A DNA stretch of 64,000 nucleotides from Wurfbainia villosa. Taxonomy: Eukaryota; Streptophyta; Magnoliopsida; Zingiberales; Zingiberaceae. Positions 54,374 through 64,000 of this stretch are shown here, in pieces. The notes beneath the pieces were generated by a model that worked only from the letters and a program-made list of their open reading frames with translations, ran no database searches and had not been told where the DNA came from. Within the stretch, counting starts at the first letter, position 1. Each line of letters opens with the position of its first letter. The position numbers were made by a program, and so were the translations under genes. The stretch is taken from positions 94,224,753 through 94,288,752 of the forward strand of contig CM046000.1 in assembly GCA_025175895.1 (NCBI GenBank), read 5' to 3'.

Positions 54374-54388
54374 GGCCATGTGGGAGTT

Positions 54389-56597
54389 TGTTAGTAATAT
54401 ATGAGAGGTGTCCTAAGGCAATCGCCTTATGGTTGTACCATTTATTTGATAAATGAAGATTCACTATTTGAGTATACATGTTTTCATGTATTTGATTGGA
54501 TCTTAAACTCATTTACTGAATGTCCACAATACAATTCACAGCATGAGAGAATTTGTTATTGGATCACAACTAGTGAGTATCTTTACATGTGTAATTGTGA
54601 TGTATTGGAATTATCCCTAGTCGATGAATTGATGGATTTGGACACCATCAATTCTGTCGAGATTAGCATGAGGTATACTCTTTGGTGTATCCAAGCAACT
54701 GATTCTCACTGGCTGGAGACATTGTGATGTCCGGAGTTAATCGTGGATGCTAGTTATGGTAACTAGTTCATTGGAGTGATCAGCTGTAAGACTTCATATA
54801 ATTCTCTGCATATATGAATATGTCAATGAAGTTCTTACTGCAGCTTAAGTGTGATGTTCCTTTGACTTGCGGTATTCAAGTCATCTTGGTCATGAAGACT
54901 TATGCTTTGACATCTTAAGCAAGCATCTCCGAGGAGATGTGGACCCGGGATGATTGGGCATAAGTCGAAGTGATCGAAGGTGTTTGAATAGCCTATAAAG
55001 GATTCACCACTCATTGCGAGGAGATGTATACCCATGGCCTCTCGTCGGATTGTTACTAAAGTCTTTGGCCAAAGCATTACATGTTTAGAGTAAGGTACTC
55101 TTAGATACATGTGCAGTAACTAGAATCCGTAGGACGAGGAAATGCTACTTGGACTAGGTGTGACGTAGTCAACCTAGTGATGACTGACACTATAGACCAT
55201 GTCCTAAACTAAGTGGGTATAAGATGCGTGAAGGGAATGGGGCACAATTCATTGTAGCTGCTGAAGGGTTTCATAAATAGTTCTGGATCAATCATTGATC
55301 TTTCGGTTAATTGAGGATTATGATGTACTACTAGGTGCCACTCATGATCGTTCTATAATTAATGGTTAATTATAGATGACCAATATAAACCGAGAAACTA
55401 TTTGGTCACACGCACAACGAGCGTAATCCGAAGGATTTAAAACGAGCTTGAAAATAAGGTTCTCAGACCGAGAGAAACTAGATTTGGTTGGACCAAACAA
55501 GGATCGAGCATGAAATCGTTTCAGTCGCAATGGAAGCATGGATGGGCCGTATCTTATAAAGACATGATGGATGAACCAAATTGGTTTGGTTCTAATCCAA
55601 TGGTGAAGAATAAACCAAAGGGGTTTGGTTTGTTTTAAACGAATGAACCAAAGTTGGTTCGGTTCGTTTTAACTTAAAATAGACCAACTCAGTTCGGTTT
55701 ATTTTAATTTAAGTTATTGGAGCGGGTTAACGGGTTTTGATTATGAACTAATAACTGTTAGGAGAATGTGTTCTCTGTAAAAACATGGCTTAAGGGTTTT
55801 TCATGGATAACTTTGTGTGTTGGAAAACCTAGCCACCCTCTCCCTCTCTTCTCCTTGTCGCCGCCCAACAAGGTTGCCGCCCAACTTTGTGCCACCGTCT
55901 AAGCTGCTGCCAACATCCAAGCTCCTGTCGGCGATCCTCCGGCGACCCTCTGGCGACTTCCCTTGGCTCAGGTGACCAAGGTGCAGCCGGCCATCATCTT
56001 TGGGCCGACGCAACCCCTCCACCAATCTATCCAGAATTCTAGACAGCTTCCTCCCTTTATGTCGGAGCATCGTTTGGACGATGTTTGGAGCTCTGACAGC
56101 GGCTACCTTGACGAGGATTCGATCTCCGATAATCCTCATAGTGGAGAACGAAGGATTCATCAAACGATTGACGAATACCTCTCCGGAGAAGCGAGTTTTG
56201 GGGACTCATTTTCGAATCCGAATTTTGATTCGGATTGTGATATTCTCTCGATCACATCATCTTCGACATGAGGCTAGTGACTCCTACGAAGACGAGGCTC
56301 ATGGCTTTGTGAAGCCATCCCGACGATACTCGGCATGGATACAGATAGAGGCTATTCTACTGAGAGTCGCTCCGGTTGATGTCTTTCCCGCTGCACGTGA
56401 TACGTCAGGTATACCTAGAATATTTTATTTTTATTGCAAAATTTGAAACTATAATTATGTCTACACATGTTGTACTATGATGCATGTGGTGTGTGTGTTG
56501 TAATAAATTAGATTTATTATTTTTTATTTCTTCCACTGCACACATGTTTACGAAACATGTTCGAACATACACTTGCCGTGGTGCCGGAAATCCAACA
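54389..56597 (+). repeat. 3' LTR of A2 (2209 bp)
   Basis: TGTTAGTAATATATGAGAG to CGGAAATCCAACA. A polypurine-like tract GCCATGTGGGAGTT lies before it. It matches the A1 LTR throughout. The TATA box seen in A1 is changed here (55777 region), so this LTR is likely a weak promoter. Confidence 0.88.
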
Positions 56598-57604
56598 ATT
56601 AGAAAGTCCAACCTAGAGTTGGCAGGGAAGTCCAAGCATGGTCTTGGCAATTGAAAGTCTAAGTCATGGGTACTTGGCAATTGAAAGTCCAAGTCATGGG
56701 TACTTGACAAAGGAAAAGTCCAAGGGTAGGTTTAGCAGCGTAAAGTCCAAGCATGGGTCTTGACGGCGTAAGTCCAAATGGATCTTGGCAATGTAAAAGT
56801 CCAAGGGTGTAGGTTTGGCAGTGTAAAGTCCAAGCATGTGGTATTGGCGGTATAAGTCCAAATGAACCTTGGCAAAGGACCCGATTAGTATGACAATAGT
56901 CGATGGAAGCTCCTAAAGGCTAATGCGAAAGATGAAGAGTCGCAGACTTGAAGGATGCGAAAGGTATGAGGCTGATGGAGGTGGCTAGAGGGCTTAGGTC
57001 TAGACTAAGGGTGGTCGATCAAGTACGAGGGAATCATAATTTGGTTAAACCTCATGTTTTACCAGTCGATTGGGACCTTGGGTCAGTCGACTGGTTGAGT
57101 GTTTAACACTCGACAACCTAGTTAGCTCGGCATCACGACCGTCAATAGTTGACTGGAGGCTCGACCGCCGCAGGTCACTAGCACATCGATAGATGCCCGA
57201 TCGCCATAGATGCCAGTCGACAAAAATTTATGGACATGAGCACAGAAAGGTTCGTAGTCGATTGCTATGTAAGGGCAGTCAACTGATGGCTATGGGCAGT
57301 CGATTGATGGGTCAGAGCAATCAACTGGTGTGCCCTAATTTAATGTGGATTAGTCTATTGTAAGACAATAGATAGGTGAGTAGTCGACTGCTAGACAGAA
57401 AATCGACTTGACGGAGGACTCAACAGGAGCTCGATGGGGAGGTTTTCCACAATATTTTTGGGGCAATTTTGAAGGAGAAGTGTTGTTGCATTCTAGACCT
57501 TCAAGAGCAATCCAAAGCAACCAAAGATCAAGCAAGCAAAGCTCACTTCTTGTAAAGTGTTTAGTTCTTTATTCTTGTATTTTACTTATATTTCATATTT
57601 AGTT
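56598..57604 (+). repeat. B-family LTR remnant, taken as the B3 3' LTR
   Basis: Starts inside the hairpin-unit zone (AGAAAGTCCAACC) and runs through about 57604 (TTCATATTTAGTTG). The 5' part is missing at the A2 border, and the U5 end is missing at the right. GTCGAC-type motifs lie at 57063-57390, with a motif-switch patch at 57129-57210. Confidence 0.78.
57129..57210. repeat. Motif-switch patch in the B3 3' LTR remnant
   Basis: Shows CATCACGACCGTC, GGCTCGACCGCCG, ACATCGATAGATG and CCGATCGCC, where the B3 5' LTR (35092-35250) has repeated AGTCGACTG. GTCGAC motifs return on both sides. Confidence 0.65.
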
Positions 57605-57990
57605 GTGATGGGGTCGGGGTTTTTAGAGTAGTTAAAAGGTTTCCTGGGTTGTTTATATGTTTACCAGGTAGTTTGGGTAATTGCCGAGCAGTATATATGA
57701 TCCCCGATCTTATAAAGGAAGAACAGTGTAGAGGGGTTCAGTGACTAAGTATCACGATCAGCAGAGTAATGGGTTTATTTTTAGAGTAGTATATGTTGTT
57801 TCAGGATAGTATGTGTATTTCCAGAGCGGTATGATCAGTTTCAGAGCAGTATGTGTATTTCCCAAGGAGTGTGTGTATTTTCAGAGCGATATGTGGGGTC
57901 TTGAGTATGACAAGGGTGAGTAAGGCAATATGGTTCAGTGGTTAAGTATAGTATTAATGAAGTAGTCTATATAAAGTCCCGAGCAATTAA
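57605..57990. repeat. Degenerate 20-bp tandem repeat
   Basis: Units of about 20 bp of the form GAGCAGTATGTGTATTTCC are best kept at 57800-57900. They are the reverse complement of the subunit in the 25.5-26.5 kb array. A short section (57680-57720) is less regular. No gene. Confidence 0.7.
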
Positions 57991-59894
57991 TGTTGGGATC
58001 CTACTATGCGTGCGAACCGATTCGCAAAACCGTAGCGGAAACAAAATTTTGGATCCCACCAGAGATCCAAGCGAAAACATATAAATTGTTTTTAACCATC
58101 TAGATCCTATCTAGAAGAAGTATTATACCTTTGAAGCGAGCCCTTCGCAATCCTGCTAGTCCAAAGTTGTCAGATCTAAATACGGTAAGGATAATCGTAT
58201 CTCTAAAGTATCCACACTGACACTCAGCCCTTTTGGAAATATGATTGTGCTAGCAACCTTTGTAGAACAACTAGCCAAAATTAGGAGGATGAAGAAGTGA
58301 AGAAGAAGAAAGAACACCCAACTCTTAGATCTCTCTTTGGCTCTTCTTCCACCCTTATATATTATCATGCTTGAATTCCAAAATCAATGCATCAAATGCA
58401 TCATTGAAAATCCACTAGCCTCTTCCCATTCTACACGTTGAAATCCAATGCATCCAATGCATTGAATTGTAATCAAAACTTCCAATTCAAAGCCACTTCC
58501 AATTCTTCACGTTGAAATCCAATGCATTTTTAATGCATCATGCATGCATTAAAACCTTTTGCATGTGACTTGGGTTTAACTCAAGTCTAACTTGAGTTTT
58601 GCAAGTGATTTGGGTTTAACTCAAGTCTAACTTGAGTTTTGCATGTGACTTGGGTTTAACTCAAGTCTAACTTGAGTTTTGCATGTGACTTGGGTTTAAC
58701 TCAAGTCTAACTTGAGTTTTGTATGCGAATTGAGTTTAATTCAAGTCTCATTTGATTCTAACTCAAATCTAGTCTTCATCCATCCAATTTAGTTTGAGTC
58801 TAACTCAAATGTAACCCGCTTGAGTCTAACTCAACCAACTTGATTTTGACTCGAGCCTTGACCATCCATTATTCTCATTGTTCTTTTAGTCAAACTAAAA
58901 GAACTGATTTCCAAAATAGAATGTCATTTGTGTGTGACCCTATAGGCTCTTGTAACATTGGCAATGTGTCTAAAACTCATTTTAGACACATAAGCAATGA
59001 GCGGCATCTAGCAATACATCATTGCTACCCAAGTTACAAGAAAGTCAAGATCCGACAACCTTTTCGTGACTATTATTATGTATGACGGTGTTTTTCTATC
59101 CTTGATATCTTAGATCGATCAATGAGGCATAGACCGTGTCATCCCATTATCGATCTTTGTGTTTCTTGATCCCCAAGTAGACTCACTCAAACAAATGAGC
59201 TCAATATCTCATATTGACTCATTTGAGCATGACTATGCATTTCGTGGTCCTACTCTATCAAGAGGCCAAAGATATCACTCCTGTCATATACGAGGGATAG
59301 ATCCCATCTACATCACTCACATCCCTCCGCATAATTCATTACATACCCAGTGATCGCTGTTATAGTGCACCCTATTACGGTGTAACGTTAGACGATACCA
59401 AAGTACATAACTCCTTATGTAGGGAACCGTAGTGACTTCAGGTCTAAGGACTATTCATACCAATAGTCACATGAGAAAGTATATGACACTCATATAACGA
59501 TCCATGACACTTTTTCATGGCGGGTCAATTCAGTATATATATTCTCTAATATATATACTCATGTGTCAATGTGATATCTCATATCCATGACTTGTGAGAT
59601 CAAGTCATCCATTGACCTACATGCTAGTCTCAATGTATTAATATTACCCTTGTCTATTAATACTTGACTAGGAATATTAAGAATAGTATTCTCTACAGCT
59701 TCTCATAATCAAATCTATCAATTGATATACTGTAGATTAGAACCTACTATTCAAGGATATTATTATATTTATTTAGCTGACACATGCATAAAGTAAATAT
59801 AATAACCAATGTTTGCCTATATTAATATAAGATATGATACAAAAATTTCCCACACCAATTATCTTATAATTTGCACTAAGGGCTCATACTAATA
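57991..59894. mobile_element. F: Angela-like solo LTR (1904 bp)
   Basis: Ends TGTTGGGATCC and CATACTAATA. The right half is clearly related to the C LTR: CTCTTGTAACATTGGCAATG, GAGCTCAATATCTCATATTG and similar words are in the same order. The left half is different. Flanks ATTAA (57986-57990) and GTTAA (59895-59899) are a target duplication with one mismatch. No internal sequence, so a solo LTR of a sister family. Confidence 0.82.
58559..58735. repeat. 41-bp minisatellite in F
   Basis: Four to five units of about 41 bp, each with TGACTTGGGTTTAACTCAAG and TCTAACTTGAGTTTTGCA. The units are nearly identical. C LTRs have only dispersed CAAGTCAA-type words at the matching place. Confidence 0.85.
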
Positions 59895-59959
59895 GTTAAG
59901 TCATTTCCTGAGTAGTTAAGTCATTTCCTGAGTAGCTAAGTCATTTCCAGAGCAGTTAA
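59895..59959. repeat. 20-bp tandem repeat between F and G
   Basis: Three units of GTTAAGTCATTTCCTGAGTA or close forms. The last ends AGCAGTTAA, where G begins. It is the same repeat field as 57605-57990. Confidence 0.85.
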
Positions 59960-60902
59960 TGTTTGGATGTATACTGAAAAGCCTATCCTTTGTATGAACA
60001 TCTTTATTTTTGAAATAAGAATCACATGATCATTGTTTGCATATTTATAGTTATGCATATTGTCTAATACTATACATTGTAGATAACATGGTGTGTGATG
60101 TCACACAGAAAATCATGTTATCAGTTCCTTGTAGAGTATAAGTAGAGGCTCACAACCAAGATGGTTTTGGACAAACCATTGGTATAGTTATAGTGTAATT
60201 TGGTATTGGTTTGTCTTGACCATAGAATTACACTAGTACACTTTGTGTGTATTGAGCAGGACCGACTTAGAGGTGATTCAATTTATTGCTGACTACATAA
60301 TTGAATCAGACCTCGGATATTATGGTGTACATGCTCTTAATCCCGATATAATAACGGGCACATATACTTAATATTTATTTCTTTGATTTACCAATGGGTG
60401 AGATTTATGGGTTAAATCGATAGATTCGGTAAGTTGGGAAATGATATTATTTACATGGTGTATCGTTGATTATAGGAGGAAACTGTGTCCTATGTATTAG
60501 GATGATGATGTCCTCTTGAGGAGCTCATAAGGATCATCATGAAAACCCTGCAGGTGGACTTGGTCCGGCATGATAATAAGGTTGAGTGGTACTACTCATG
60601 AAGTTAGATGTTAATTAATTAATTATCAGTAAATTAATTAATTAACGGACATTCGATATCTTAAACATGGGGAGACATTTGTATAATTAATATATGGAGC
60701 CAATATTTAATTATGGGGGTTGGTGAGGTAGATCAATGATAATCCTCTAGTGGAATGAATTATCATTAATGGATCGGATTTTATGTGGGCCAAGATTCAA
60801 CTCCTCCTCATGGTCCCTATTGTAGCCTATTAAAACCCTCATGATGCCAAGATCCAACGGACACGATTAAAAGGAGGCTTGAGCGAGATCTATAAATAAA
60901 AG
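59960..60902 (+). mobile_element. G: partial copia-type LTR, cut by E2
   Basis: Begins TGTTTGGATGTATACTG after GTTAA. Non-coding for 943 bp, with GGACTTGGTCCGGCATGATA and a TATA box TATAAATA at 60891-60898. The style fits a Ty1/copia LTR. Its other end would lie beyond E2, off the window, so family and strand are not proven. Confidence 0.6.
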
Positions 60903-61994
60903 TGTTGGTGCAGGGGCACCTAAGTCGAACCTATATTTTGATTATGGCAAAAGACGCAAAGTCAAGGATATATCGTTATCTCACGAGCTGAATCAAGTGT
61001 GCAGAAAAGTGCTAAAGTTGGAGCTGAAGGCTAGCGACACCCGGAGGAAGCCGCGGTGGTCGGGCGACACTCGAGTGACTTCGGAGGGAGCCGAAGGAAT
61101 CGAGTGGAAGGCCGAAAGCAAAAGCGACATGGTAAGTATCGAGGTAAGCTCGTGTGTGCGAGCGTAAGTGAGGTCGCATCCTTCTTACAGGGATGGTCTT
61201 AAGCATAGATCCGACCAAAGACATCCCATCGATGGTCTAGGTCGAGATCGGACGGTCGAAGGCCGTCGAAATAATGTTTTCTTTGAGCTAACTTTGACTT
61301 ACAGCAAGCATCGATCATTGCCCGGCTTGGAGGACTCATTGCCATCAATCGATCGTAGCCGAGTCGGCCTCGTGATGCTACCATCGATCGATAATGGCCA
61401 TCGATCGATGGTCAAGATCATCCTCGAGGAGTCAAGGCTTATCACCACTTTTCAAGGAGGTTGTGTGTTCATTTGTGATTGGTTGAAGACTCATTCGATG
61501 AGGGGCTCAAAGGCTATAAAAGGAGGTCCTAACCTAGGGTTTTCTCAACAATTCTAAGCTTCCAAAAGCCTCCGCAAAGCTACAACTCTCCGACAACGAA
61601 GTGCTTCTTCTCCGACATCTAGGTCTTAACTTCTTTTCTTTTTGTAATGTCGGTTTAAGATTTTACTTCAATTTGTTACTTTAATTCTTTCGGAGATTTT
61701 ATCGTAACGAGGAGAGGGGGAGTGTCCCTCTACCTCAAGTTTTGTTCTTTATTGTATCGATTAACTCCTACCTCCAAACGAGGAGTTCGTTTAGTATTTT
61801 GCCCTCCGTGCGTGGTCAAGGACCACTAGGGCCTTGGAGTAGTAGCCGAAGGCTACGAACCAAGTAAAAAGAATTGTCTCTTTTATTTATTATTTATCTT
61901 TCCGCTGCAAATTATCTACTCGAGTTTTAATGAACGATTTTGTAAAAGTTTTATCGCTATTCACCCCCCTCTAGCGATCCGCTTCGATCCAACA
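60903..61994 (+). repeat. 5' LTR of E2 (1092 bp)
   Basis: TGTTGGTGCAGGGGC to TTCGATCCAACA. The palindrome patch 61305-61425 is rich in ATCGATCGAT forms. TATA box at 61514-61523 (CTATAAAAGG). The end holds TTCACCCCCCTCTAGCG. It is clearly related to, but diverged from, the E1 LTRs. Confidence 0.88.
61514..61523 (+). promoter_or_regulatory. TATA box of the E2 LTR
   Basis: CTATAAAAGG lies just after the palindrome patch. The same box is at the same place in both E1 LTRs. The palindromes therefore sit just upstream of the promoter, where enhancer elements would act. Confidence 0.7.
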
Positions 61995-62015
61995 ATTGGT
62001 ATCAGAGCCGGGGGC
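61995..62015 (+). promoter_or_regulatory. Primer-binding site of E2
   Basis: ATTGGTATCAGAGCCGGGGG follows the LTR end and pairs with initiator tRNA-Met. It keeps the A that E1 has changed. Confidence 0.87.
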
Positions 62016-62483
62016 ACTCAAATTCGGTGCAACCACCGGTCGAGCATTTTTTGTTTTCGTATTTATCGTTTTAAGATTTCTCCCACACTACTAATCCAAG
62101 ACCAAGTCTTGGTACATAGTTTTTGGTTGTGTTTTTGCAAGTATTGGTCGCCTTCGGAGTACCTCACGATCAAACGAGCATAACTTTTGCTACAAGTGGA
62201 CTCACGAAACGATCTACCCACCAAATCCAAGCTCTCACAGAGATATACACTTCTTATGGGGGTTTTACCCCCATAACAAGCTGTTTTCATCCTCAAAAAT
62301 CGATGTTTAGTAGCCTTTCGGGGACATCGAAGGTTGTGAGTTCTTACTTTTTATTTAGTTTCTTATTTCTTTGCTTAACTTTCTATTTTTCATTTGTTTC
62401 TTTTTATTTCCCACACTACTAATCCAAGACCAAGTCTTGGCAAGTTTTGTTGTGTTTTTTTTTGTGTGTGCAAGTTTTTCTTT

Positions 62484-64000
62484 ATGGCCCACATTGAGGG
62501 GTACAGCACCATCCGGCCTCCGTTCTTTAACGGAGATGATTTCCGTTATTAGAAAGGTCGGATGGAGTGTTTTCTAAAAACACAAGTCGAGACTTGGATA
62601 ATCATCCAAACCGGCTTTACTCTACCCACTAATGATCAAGGCGAACCTTTGGACTTCGACAAGTGGAACAATGCAACCAAGAGGCAAATCGAAGCCGATG
62701 CAAGGGCAACCCAAATATTGCAATGTGGATTGTCTAAGGAAGAGCTCAACCGCATCGGACCCTTCATCAGCGCAAAAGATCTGTGGAAAAAACTCATAGA
62801 ACTACACGAAGGGACTAACAACGTGAAGGTAAGTAAGTGTGATTTACTACTTAATAAATTGTATAACCTAAAAATGCAGGAATGTGAGACAGCAACGCAA
62901 CTACACGCTCGCGTCCAGGACATTGTCAATGGATTGCACACCATCGGACACAAGGTCGAAAACCGCGACCTCCTAAGGTACGTTCTTAATTCATTTCCTA
63001 GGACTACCTTGTGGGCATCCATGGTTGATGCCTATAAGGTTTCTAAGGACCTTTCAAAGCTTAGGTTAGACTAGTTATTTTCCGAGTTTGAACTTCACGA
63101 GCAAACTAACATGGTCCGGGCCGAGAGAGGTATTGCTCTACTTGCAGGACAAAGAACCAAGGCACCCACCAAGCAAGAAGATGGACTCGAACCTGAAGAC
63201 GAATCAGAGTCCGAATCCGAAAAGGTGGAAGCAATAGTGAACGTAGTGTGGAAGATCGTTCGGAGGGAAAGGAGGCTACTAAAAAACAAAAAGAGGGCAC
63301 AATTCAAATCAAGTCAAAAGAAGGCGTTTCATGCAACATGGGACAACGAAGAAGGCGTCGGCATAGCATGCATGGCAAGACCAGAAGAGTCCGAGACCGA
63401 ATCTGAATCAAACTACAACACCGACTCCGAACTCGAGGACTACTTCGAGAAGCAACTCAAAGACGAACCGAAAGATAAAATTAAGGTTAGCCGCTCACTA
63501 ATTCATACGCTTTATAATACGATTAAATTACTAACTAGAAAATTAGCTAAATCCGAGTCTAGGGTCGAGTCCTTGGTTGAGGAGGTTGAAACCCTCAAAC
63601 AAGAGACACCCCTAAACTCTTCGACTAGTCGAGTTCAAGAGGAGGACTCAACTCGAGTTGAAAAACTCGAAGAAGAGAACTCTCTCTTGAAAGGGCAAGT
63701 CCAAGAGCTCAAAGCTCAGTTGAACAAGTTCTCGACGGGGTCTAAGAATCTTAACCGACTTCTTGGAACTCAGAGAGCCGTGTACAACAGAGATGGACTC
63801 GGATATAGCTCAAAGACTACGAATATATCTTACATGTCTATCGTAAACTGTAGTCATCATCGAGTCCAAGTGTGGGTCCCGAAAACTTTATTAAACTCAC
63901 ATATAAGGACCAATAGGTTTTGGATTCCCAAGGATCAAGTTCATTACTTGACCAGACCATATCGGTTCAATGATCCAGGGGGAGCTAATACCAAAATAGT
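62484..64000 (+). pseudogene. Gag of E2, stops inside and open at the window edge
   Basis: ATG 62484 (MAHIEGYSTIRPPFFNGDDF). A TAG at 62550-62552 replaces Trp, and a TAG at 63072-63074 replaces Glu. All pieces share one frame. The core matches E1 closely (LYNLKMQECETATQLHARVQ, VENRDLLRYVLNSFP). After the acidic region the CCHC knuckle that E1 has is absent: basic KNKKRAQFKSSQ goes straight to KKAFHATW. The coiled coil and a WVPK tail follow, past the point where E1 Gag stops. Confidence 0.85.

Larger units (their letters stand above)
48120..56597 (+). mobile_element. Ty1/copia element A2, 5' truncated
   Basis: The same family as A1, with Gag-Pol and a 3' LTR, but no 5' LTR and only part of the leader. 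It is interrupted by the C2 solo LTR at 52107-53932. It shares with A1 the stop in integrase and the leader hairpins. Extra damage includes a stop in gag, an in-frame gag deletion, loss of knuckle Cys residues, loss of the first integrase Asp, and an RNase H deletion. Confidence 0.88.
34337..57604 (+). mobile_element. B-family element B3, split by E1 and A2
   Basis: B3 consists of LTR 34337-35937, primer-binding site, gag start 36062-36148, E1 insertion 36149-45040, rest of gag 45046-46679, non-coding interior to 48119, A2 insertion 48120-56597, and an LTR remnant 56598-57604. The end of the interior, the last polypurine tract and the first part of the 3' LTR are missing at the A2 junction. 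It is the same family and the same gag-only plan as B2. Confidence 0.82.
60903..64000 (+). mobile_element. Sirevirus-like element E2, cut by the window edge
   Basis: Same family as E1, on the plus strand: LTR 60903-61994, primer-binding site, leader, then gag up to the window end. It is inserted in G directly after its TATA box. Two in-frame stops are present in gag. The rest of pol and the 3' LTR are not visible. Confidence 0.88.

Noticed and set aside
58156..58368. A 70-residue frame with a hydrophobic stretch in F
   Set aside because: Inside a solo LTR, not conserved in C LTRs, and the hydrophobic run comes from a CTTCTTC-type tract on the other strand.
61995..62015. Possible tRNA genes suggested by tRNA-complementary words at LTR borders
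   Set aside because: These are primer-binding sites of 16-20 bases. No cloverleaf is present around them.

Overview
This window is plant nuclear DNA made almost entirely of nested LTR retrotransposons. No ordinary host gene, tRNA, rRNA or CRISPR array can be supported. The lineages present (Angela-like and Sirevirus-like Ty1/copia, and a Ty3-type family with Athila-like Gag) point to a flowering plant with a repeat-rich genome, possibly a monocot. I cannot name the species.

I use letters for the families. A is a Ty1/copia family with a 2.2-kb LTR: A1 at 1-7303 (its 5' LTR lies off the window) and A2 at 48120-56597. B is a family with a Gag reading frame but no recognisable pol, whose LTRs are packed with palindromes: B0, B1, B2 and B3. 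C is a Ty1/copia family with an Angela-like 1.8-kb LTR: C1 full length at 12122-21372 and C2 a solo LTR at 52107-53932. D is a Ty3-type relic at 7304-11282. E is a Sirevirus-like copia: E1 full length at 36149-45040, and E2 from 60903 to the right edge. F and G are further copia-type LTRs at 57991-59894 and 59960-60902.

Nesting, left to right. A1 sits in D and D sits in B1; C1 also sits in B1 (target duplication GAGCA); B1 sits in an inverted B LTR (B0). Next come a relic reverse transcriptase and a tandem-repeat field at 24.4-26.7 kb. B2 lies inside that field (target duplication AATAC). B3 starts at 34337. Its gag is split by E1 (target duplication GAATG), and its right part is split by A2, which itself carries C2 (target duplication GTATT). 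B3's 3' LTR remnant ends near 57604. The last 6 kb is a 20-bp repeat field hit by F and G, with E2 inserted in G.

All coding regions are parts of Gag-Pol polyproteins (Gag capsid and CCHC knuckle, aspartic protease, integrase, reverse transcriptase, RNase H). Nearly all are broken by in-frame stops or frameshifts. C1 is mostly in one frame broken only by stops. E1 is the youngest by LTR similarity.

The most interesting signals are in the non-coding parts. B LTRs carry two stacked repeat systems, hairpin units followed by GTCGAC palindromes. In three LTR pairs one partner carries a local patch where the palindrome class has changed. B also looks like a gag-only family dependent on an E-like Sirevirus, because the two share a 3' terminal LTR box and a run of multiple polypurine tracts. 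I found no evidence of a wholly new biological system.
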